Assembly: GCA_031430315.1 (NCBI GenBank)
Contig: JANPBI010000114.1
Location: 1-28,803 of the forward strand
DNA: 28,803 bases
Source: JAJNPS01 sp031430315
GTDB taxonomy: Bacteria > Pseudomonadota > Alphaproteobacteria > Rhodobacterales > Rhodobacteraceae
Reading direction: 5' to 3'
The notes under the pieces: generated by a model
Told to the model about the DNA's origin: nothing
Databases searched by the model: none
Seen by the model: only the letters and a program-made list of their open reading frames with translations
Translations under genes and position numbers: made by a program
Shown here: positions 24,124-28,803 of the stretch, piece by piece
Position numbering within the stretch: the first letter of the stretch is position 1
Layout: each line of letters opens with the position of its first letter

Positions 24124-26187
24124 ATGCCGACTGACAGCCCCGAGGATCAGATGACCGCAGATGCCCTAGTGATCTTCACCCCCTCGGGCAAGCGCGGTCG
24201 CTTTGCCGTGGGCACGCCGGTCCTGTCGGCCGCCCGCCAGTTGGGCGTCGATCTGGATTCTGTCTGCGGCGGGCGTGGCATCTGTTCGAAATGCCAGATC
24301 AGCCCCGGCTACGGCGAATTTCCCAAGCATGGTGTGACCGTCGACGAGGACGCTCTTTCCGACTGGAATGGGGTCGAGGATCGCTACAAGCGCATCCGCG
24401 GACTGGCCCCCGGCCGTCGTCTGGGCTGTCAGGCGCAGGTGATGGGCGACGTCGTGATCGACGTGCCGCCGGAAAGCCAGGTCCACAAGCAGGTCATCCG
24501 CAAATCCGCGACCGAACGGGTCATGACGATGGACCCCGCCACCCGCAGCTATTACGTCGAGGTCGAAGAGCCCGACATGCACGAACCCTCGGGCGATTTT
24601 GAACGCCTGACGCGCGCCTTGGCGAGCCAATGGCAGATCGCAACTCCGACCGCCGGTCTGGGCGTGCTGCGCAAGCTGCAACCCGTATTGCGCAAGGGCG
24701 AGTGGAAGGTGACCGTCGTCGTCTACCAAGGTCACAACGACGCCAGCCCCCGCATCCTCGACGTCTATCCCGGTTACCACGAGGGCGGGCTTTATGGCCT
24801 CGCCATCGACCTCGGCTCCACCACCATCGCCGCGCATCTGTGCGACCTGTCCGATGGCCGCGTTTTGGCTTCCGCCGGCCTGATGAACCCTCAAATCCGC
24901 TTTGGCGAAGACCTGATGAGCCGCGTCAGCTATGTGATGATGAACCCCGGCGGCGATGTGGAAATGACCCGTGCCGTGCGCGAGGCCATCGACGGGCTGG
25001 CCGTGACCATCGCCGCCGACGCCAAGATCGACCCCAAGGCAATTTTCGAGGCGGTGATTGTCTGCAACCCGGTCATGCACCACCTGCTGCTCGGCATCGA
25101 CCCGGTGGAACTCGGCCAAGCGCCGTTCGCATTGGCCACGTCGGACTCGGTTTCAATCAACGCCCGCGAGCTTGACCTCGACGCCCTCAACCCCGCCGCC
25201 CGCGTCTACATGCTGCCCTGCATCGCGGGCCATGTGGGGGCCGATTGCGCCGCTGTCGCGCTGTCCGAGGAACCGGGCAAGTCGAAAGAGATGGTGCTGA
25301 TCGTCGATGTCGGCACCAATGCGGAGCTGCTGTTGGGCAACGAGACCCGCGTCCTCGCCTGCTCCTCCCCCACCGGCCCCGCCTTCGAAGGCGCGCAGAT
25401 CAGTTCAGGCCAACGCGCCGCCCCCGGTGCCATCGAACGGGTGGAGATCGACGCCGTCACCAAGGAACCTCGTTTCAAGGTCATCGGTTCTGACCTCTGG
25501 TCGACCGAGCCAGGTTTCTCCGCCGCGACCGCCACCACCGGCATCACTGGCATCTGCGGGTCAGGCATCATCGAGGCCGTGGCCGAGATGCGCATGGCGG
25601 GCCTCGTCGATCCCGGCGGCCTGATCGGCGGCCCCGACCAGACCGGCACCGCCCGGTGCATCCCCGAAGGCCGCACCCATTCCTACGTCCTGCATGACGG
25701 CAGCGCCGACGGTGGCCCGCGCATCCTTGTCACGCAAACAGATATCCGCGCGATTCAGCTGGCGAAGTCAGCACTTTACGCGGGCGCACGCCTCTTGATG
25801 GACGAAATGGGCATCGACCATGTGGAACGCGTCACGCTTGCCGGTGCCTTCGGCGCACATATCAGCCCCAAGCACGCAATGGTGCTGGGCATGATCCCGG
25901 ATGTACCGTTGGATCGCGTCGTGTCCGCAGGCAACGCCGCTGGCACAGGTGCCCGCATTGCGCTTTGCAACAAGGCCTCGCGCGCCGCCATCGAGGCGAC
26001 CGTGCACAATATCCATAAGGTTGAAACCGCCATCGCACCGCGCTTTCAGGAACACTTCGTCAAAGCCAACGCGATCCCCCATGCGACCGACCCGTTCACC
26101 GAGCTGGGCAAGATCGTCACCCTGCCCGAAGTCAGCTTCAACATGAACGGCAGTGGTGGTGACAATCGGCGACGCAGGCGGGGGTGA
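24124..26187 (+). CDS. Ferredoxin-ASKHA protein, RACE-type (DUF4445/COG3894)
   Basis: A 687-residue cytoplasmic protein. The N-terminal part is a plant-type [2Fe-2S] domain with cysteines C48, C54, C57 and C102 (VCGGRGICSKCQ and RRLGCQAQV). After a linker comes an ASKHA (actin/HSP70-like) ATP-binding domain: YGLAIDLGSTTIAAH, LIVDVGTNAELLL and VTLAGAFGAHIS, with GAQISSGQRAAPGAIE between. Known relatives (RamA, RACE) use ATP to reduce the cobalt of corrinoid methyltransferases. No corrinoid protein or methyltransferase gene is in this window, so its client is unknown. Start: ATG at 24124 with AGGA upstream; an internal ATG at 24151 after GAGG is an alternative. It overlaps or nearly abuts the sigma factor gene. 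Confidence 0.88.
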   Translation: MPTDSPEDQMTADALVIFTPSGKRGRFAVGTPVLSAARQLGVDLDSVCGGRGICSKCQISPGYGEFPKHGVTVDEDALSDWNGVEDRYKRIRGLAPGRRLGCQAQVMGDVVIDVPPESQVHKQVIRKSATERVMTMDPATRSYYVEVEEPDMHEPSGDFERLTRALASQWQIATPTAGLGVLRKLQPVLRKGEWKVTVVVYQGHNDASPRILDVYPGYHEGGLYGLAIDLGSTTIAAHLCDLSDGRVLASAGLMNPQIRFGEDLMSRVSYVMMNPGGDVEMTRAVREAIDGLAVTIAADAKIDPKAIFEAVIVCNPVMHHLLLGIDPVELGQAPFALATSDSVSINARELDLDALNPAARVYMLPCIAGHVGADCAAVALSEEPGKSKEMVLIVDVGTNAELLLGNETRVLACSSPTGPAFEGAQISSGQRAAPGAIERVEIDAVTKEPRFKVIGSDLWSTEPGFSAATATTGITGICGSGIIEAVAEMRMAGLVDPGGLIGGPDQTGTARCIPEGRTHSYVLHDGSADGGPRILVTQTDIRAIQLAKSALYAGARLLMDEMGIDHVERVTLAGAFGAHISPKHAMVLGMIPDVPLDRVVSAGNAAGTGARIALCNKASRAAIEATVHNIHKVETAIAPRFQEHFVKANAIPHATDPFTELGKIVTLPEVSFNMNGSGGDNRRRRRG

Positions 26188-26219
26188 CAGCGCCCGCGCG
26201 GCGCGCTAGCGTGCCGCCG

Positions 26220-26762
26220 ATGTCAGACGATCCTGTCGCCAGTTTGCTTTCCCACGTCGCAGCGCAGGACCGCGCCGCGTTTCGTGAACTTTATGCGACA
26301 ACCTCCGCGAAACTCTTTGGCGTCCTTTTGCGTATGCTTGGGGACAGGGGGGAAGCGGAGGATGCATTGCAAGAGGTTTACACACGGGTCTGGTTGCGCG
26401 CAGGGCGCTATGACGCCGCGCGCGCCAGGGGGATGACTTGGCTCATCGCCATTTCCCGCAACCTTGCCATCGACCGCCTGCGCGCCCGCCCCGATGCCGG
26501 GATCGGGGATGAGGCGGTGATCGACGCATTGCCCGACCTCAGCTCTGGCATCGAGACCCGGATGATCGCCGCAGGCGAAGCGCGACGCGTGGCCGACTGC
26601 TTTTCGACGCTGGAACCCGACAAGGCCGCCGCCGTGCAGGGGGCCTATCTCAGCGGCCTCAGCTATGCCGATCTGGCCATCCGCCACAACGTCCCCGTCA
26701 ACACGATGCGCACCTGGCTGCGCCGGGGGCTTTTGAAACTGAAAGAGTGTCTGCAGTCATGA
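26220..26762 (+). CDS. ECF-type RNA polymerase sigma factor
   Basis: A 180-residue group IV sigma factor. Region 2 (about 21-90) runs from FRELYATTSAKLFGVLLRML through EAEDALQEVYTRVWLRAGRY to MTWLIAISRNLAIDRLRAR. Region 4 (about 124-175) has LEPDKAAAVQGAYLSGLSYA, DLAIRHNVPVNTMRTWLRRG. It ends without an added C-terminal domain. The downstream gene is an RskA-type anti-sigma overlapping by 4 bases, so this pair should form a regulated switch. The start is set at ATG 26220; an in-frame GTG at 26184, nested in the upstream stop (GTGA), would add 12 residues and couple it to the ASKHA gene. The likely target is the fasciclin gene promoter at 27443. Confidence 0.92.
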   Translation: MSDDPVASLLSHVAAQDRAAFRELYATTSAKLFGVLLRMLGDRGEAEDALQEVYTRVWLRAGRYDAARARGMTWLIAISRNLAIDRLRARPDAGIGDEAVIDALPDLSSGIETRMIAAGEARRVADCFSTLEPDKAAAVQGAYLSGLSYADLAIRHNVPVNTMRTWLRRGLLKLKECLQS

Positions 26763-27421
26763 CCGACGACCGCATCCTGACCCGCGACGAAGAGGCCGAC
26801 CTGCTCGCGGCTGAATTCGTCATGGGCGTGCTTTCGCTGGCGGAACGCGCAACGGCCGAGGCGCGGGTCAAGTCCGATCCTGCCTTTGCCGCCATGGTCA
26901 GGACTTGGGAAAACCACATGGCCGATCTGAACGACGACTATGTCGAGGTACCCGCCCCAGACGTCCTGCCCCGCGTCGAGGCACGATTGTTCCCCGAAGC
27001 TGCAAAGTCGCGCGCCACCTGGCTGGGCTGGCTTTCGGGCGCATTGGCCGCTGCTGTTCTGGCGGTCGCCGCCGTCTTCTTCCTGACCCCGCCACCTGCC
27101 AGCGATGCCCCGCTGATCGCCACCTTGGGCGAAGAAGGCGGCGCCATGGTGTTTGAAGCCCGCTACGATGGTGCGGCCTTGACCGTCGCGCGTATCAGCG
27201 GACCCGAGGCCGGCGCTGGTAAGGTGCATGAATTGTGGATCATCGCACCGGAGGCCGCTCCCGTCTCACTTGGTCTGTTGGGCGACGGACCGCTAAGCGT
27301 GCCCTATCCGATGCCGCCCGCTGGCTGGATCCTGGCTGTATCGCTGGAACCTTCGGGTGGGTCGACCACAGGTGCGCCGACCGGGCCCGTCCTTGCCTCG
27401 GGACCTGTCACGGACCTGTGA
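26759..27421 (+). CDS. Anti-sigma factor, RskA family
   Basis: A 220-residue single-span inner-membrane protein. The cytoplasmic N-terminus (1-85) begins with the anti-sigma helix LTRDEEADLLAAEFVMGVLSLAERA; there is no HxxxCxxC zinc motif. A transmembrane span is at about 88-109 (WLGWLSGALAAAVLAVAAVFFL). The periplasmic C-terminal domain matches RskA: MVFEARYDGAALTVARISGP, VHELWIIAPEAAPVSLGLLG and the final Pro/Gly-rich stretch. RskA-type proteins hold the sigma factor at the membrane until regulated proteolysis releases it. The ATG at 26759 is nested in the sigma stop (ATGA). A perfect inverted repeat overlaps its stop codon. Confidence 0.9.
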   Translation: MTDDRILTRDEEADLLAAEFVMGVLSLAERATAEARVKSDPAFAAMVRTWENHMADLNDDYVEVPAPDVLPRVEARLFPEAAKSRATWLGWLSGALAAAVLAVAAVFFLTPPPASDAPLIATLGEEGGAMVFEARYDGAALTVARISGPEAGAGKVHELWIIAPEAAPVSLGLLGDGPLSVPYPMPPAGWILAVSLEPSGGSTTGAPTGPVLASGPVTDL

Positions 27422-27436
27422 AGAGAAATTCTTCAC
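27418..27436. promoter_or_regulatory. 19-base perfect inverted repeat at end of anti-sigma gene
   Basis: GTGAAGA-GAAAT-TCTTCAC has 7-base perfect arms and a 5-base spacer. It includes the anti-sigma stop codon and ends 6 bases before the ECF -35 box of the fasciclin gene. It could be an operator for a second regulator or an RNA hairpin limiting read-through; low GC and no T-tract argue against an ordinary terminator. Confidence 0.5.
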
Positions 27437-27442
27437 GCTCCC

Positions 27443-27471
27443 TGAAACTTTGTGTCGGACCCTTGCGTAGC
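27443..27471 (+). promoter_or_regulatory. Candidate ECF sigma promoter of first fasciclin gene
   Basis: TGAAAC (27443-27448) and CGTAGC (27466-27471) are 17 bases apart. This fits the general ECF promoter shape (AAC-containing -35, CGT-containing -10). It lies about 57 bases upstream of the fasciclin ATG at 27528 and directly after the sigma/anti-sigma pair. No equal copy was seen in front of the sigma gene or of the second fasciclin gene. Confidence 0.5.
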
Positions 27472-27527
27472 TCCTGATGTGAGGCGGGAATGGACCTGCC
27501 CCCAAACTTGCAATGGGAGTTGCCACT

Positions 27528-28076
27528 ATGACCAAATCTTTCCGTCTGGCCACCGCGATCCTGGCTTTGTCGACCGGCTTTGCGCTGGCTGAAAACCCGA
27601 TGGTGGGCGGTGCTGCGATGTTTGACACCAAGAACATCATCGAAAACGCCGTGAATTCCGCAGACCACACGACGCTTGTCGCCGCTGTTCAGGCCGCTGG
27701 CCTGGTGGAAACGCTGTCGGGCGAAGGTCCGTTCACCGTCTTCGCGCCGACCAACGACGCCTTTGCCAAACTTCCTGCCGGCACCGTGGAGACCCTGCTC
27801 AAGCCGGAAAACAAGGACCAGCTGGTCAAGATCCTGACCTGCCACGTCGTGGGTGCCAAGGCGCTGGCCGCTGACGTGCAGAAAATGGTCGCCGATGATG
27901 GCGGCATGCACACGATCAAAACCGTCGGCGGCTGCGAGTTCACTGCGATGGTCGAGGACGGCATGGTCAAGATCAAGGATGGCATGGGTGGCGTGGCAAC
28001 GGTCACCGTAGCCGACGTGATCCAGTCGAACGGCGTGATCCACGTCATCGACGCCGTGCTCTTGCCTGCCATGTAA
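27528..28076 (+). CDS. Secreted fasciclin (FAS1) domain protein, first copy
   Basis: A 182-residue exported protein with one FAS1 domain. The signal peptide is MTKSFRLATAILALSTGFALA, cleaved before ENP; there is no lipobox. FAS1 hallmarks are the H1 box GPFTVFAPTNDAFAKLP (67-83), the YH-like region LTCHVVGAK and the H2 end SNGVIHVIDAVLLP. Two cysteines (C105, C136) could make a disulfide. FAS1 domains mediate adhesion and protein-protein contacts. A GGGAG element lies about 8 bases upstream of the ATG at 27528; an earlier in-frame ATG at 27513 adds five residues before the signal peptide. It is probably transcribed from the ECF promoter just upstream. Confidence 0.92.
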   Translation: MTKSFRLATAILALSTGFALAENPMVGGAAMFDTKNIIENAVNSADHTTLVAAVQAAGLVETLSGEGPFTVFAPTNDAFAKLPAGTVETLLKPENKDQLVKILTCHVVGAKALAADVQKMVADDGGMHTIKTVGGCEFTAMVEDGMVKIKDGMGGVATVTVADVIQSNGVIHVIDAVLLPAM

Positions 28077-28087
28077 GGCAGGCGACG

Positions 28088-28112
28088 GGGCCCGCGCGAT
28101 TGCTGCGGGCCC
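28088..28112 (+). terminator. Strong hairpin, terminator-like, between the fasciclin genes
   Basis: GGGCCCGC (28088-28095) and GCGGGCCC (28105-28112) are perfect 8-base complements with a 9-base loop, starting 12 bases after the first fasciclin stop. TGGCTTTCTAT follows, a modest T-rich tail. It may terminate or reduce read-through to the second copy. Confidence 0.65.
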
Positions 28113-28163
28113 TGGCTTTCTATCCCCCCTTCAAAACTGCATACCCAACCGCTGGAGGTCCAC

Positions 28164-28706
28164 ATGACCCGTTTCCTGCCTGCTTTCGCATTCGTTCTTG
28201 CAGCAGCCCCCGTGCTGGCCGCCAACCCCGATGTCGGTGGTGCCGCCATGTTCGAGACCAAGAACATCGTTGAAAATGCCGTCAATTCCGCCGATCACAC
28301 CACGCTGGTCGCGGCTGTTACCGCCGCAGGTCTGGTCGACACGCTGGCCAGCCCCGGTCCGTTCACCGTGTTCGCGCCGGTGAATGCCGCCTTTGCGGCC
28401 TTGCCCGCGGGCACCGTCGACACGCTTTTGCTGCCGGAAAACAAAGGCCTGCTGACCAAAGTTCTGACTGCTCATGTGGTGGCCGGCACAATGACCGCCG
28501 CCGACCTGACGGCCTGTGCCAAGAAAGGCAAGGATGGGTTTTGCAACCTGACCACCGTGTCGGGCGATGCATTGTCGATCAAGATCAAGGACGGAACCGC
28601 TATCGTCTATGACGAAAGCGGCAACATCGGCTCGGTCACCATTGCCGACGTGATGCAGTCCAACGGCGTCATCCATGTCGTCGACACGGTGCTTGTGCCC
28701 AAGTGA
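28164..28706 (+). CDS. Secreted fasciclin (FAS1) domain protein, second copy
   Basis: A 180-residue paralogue of the preceding gene. The signal peptide MTRFLPAFAFVLAAAPVLA is cleaved before ANP or one residue later. The mature start (VGGAAMF, KNIVENAVNSADHTTLVAAV) is nearly the same as in the first copy, as are GPFTVFAP and SNGVIHVVDTVLVP, so the pair arose by tandem duplication. It differs in the middle: cysteines sit at C118 and C127 within a short TACAKKGKDGFC loop, unlike C105/C136 of the first copy. GGAGG precedes the ATG by about 6 bases. It follows a terminator-like hairpin, and no clear ECF promoter is seen in the 51 bases between, so expression may depend on read-through or on an unrecognised promoter. 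Confidence 0.92.
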   Translation: MTRFLPAFAFVLAAAPVLAANPDVGGAAMFETKNIVENAVNSADHTTLVAAVTAAGLVDTLASPGPFTVFAPVNAAFAALPAGTVDTLLLPENKGLLTKVLTAHVVAGTMTAADLTACAKKGKDGFCNLTTVSGDALSIKIKDGTAIVYDESGNIGSVTIADVMQSNGVIHVVDTVLVPK

Positions 28707-28803
28707 TGTCACACGCCGCAAGTCGGGCCTTGCAGGTTTGCCGGTCGCGTCACTCTTCCGGTTTCTAGCGCAAGGTCCGTTCCTCGGTCGGTGAGCCTGC
28801 TGT

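Noticed and set aside
28707..28803. Terminal 97 bases after second fasciclin gene
   Set aside because: No gene, hairpin or promoter could be supported before the window ends.
1..28803. Mobile elements, CRISPR arrays, prophage or tRNA genes
   Set aside because: No transposase, integrase, spaced direct repeats or tRNA cloverleaf was recognised on either strand.

Overview
The window looks like a chromosomal segment of an alphaproteobacterium, most likely a marine Rhodobacteraceae (Roseobacter-group) species. The evidence is high GC, dense gene packing with many 4-base ATGA/GTGA overlaps, protein families typical of that group (DUF815 ATPase beside tatABC, cyanide-insensitive-type cytochrome bd, ASKHA/RACE protein, ECF sigma factor with an RskA-like anti-sigma), and N-terminal sequences resembling Rhodobacterales proteins. 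No rRNA, tRNA, CRISPR array, insertion sequence or phage gene was recognised.

Layout. (1) 1-2980, plus strand: the 3' part of a class V PLP aminotransferase coupled to a GntR/FCD regulator, then an MFS transporter split by a -1 frameshift. (2) 2960-5186, minus strand: enoyl-CoA hydratase-like gene lacking a normal N-terminus, ribulose-phosphate 3-epimerase and phosphoglycolate phosphatase. About 530 gene-free bases follow. (3) 5739-8647, plus: a secreted vanadium-haloperoxidase/PAP2 protein overlapping a secreted FG-GAP/ASPIC-UnbV (CRTAC1-type) protein. (4) 8796-11442, plus: surE-pcm-nlpD-like, a stationary-phase/repair/envelope cluster. (5) 11517-15370, minus: tatA-tatB-tatC-DUF815-HlyC/CorC-like hemolysin, converging on nlpD. 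(6) 15561-18900: a short YafY-type regulator without a WYL domain with a clear palindrome upstream, then minus-strand genes for an ABC ATPase, a histidine-phosphatase-like protein, an atypical SDR and an NTF2-like protein. (7) 19011-24020, plus: prfC (apparently leaderless), an EamA transporter and cioA-cioB (cytochrome bd). (8) 24124-28706, plus: a ferredoxin/ASKHA protein, ECF sigma factor, RskA-type anti-sigma factor and two tandem secreted fasciclin-domain proteins.

The most interesting unit is the last. Sigma and anti-sigma genes overlap, and just after them lie a 19-base perfect inverted repeat and a good ECF-type promoter (TGAAAC-17-CGTA) in front of the first fasciclin gene. This parallels the mycobacterial SigK-RskA-MPT70/MPT83 arrangement, in an alphaproteobacterium. 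Other points of interest are the haloperoxidase/CRTAC1 pair, a translationally coupled SDR and phosphatase that both lack canonical active-site residues, the WYL-less regulator with its palindrome, and several probable gene defects (frameshifted MFS, truncated hydratase).
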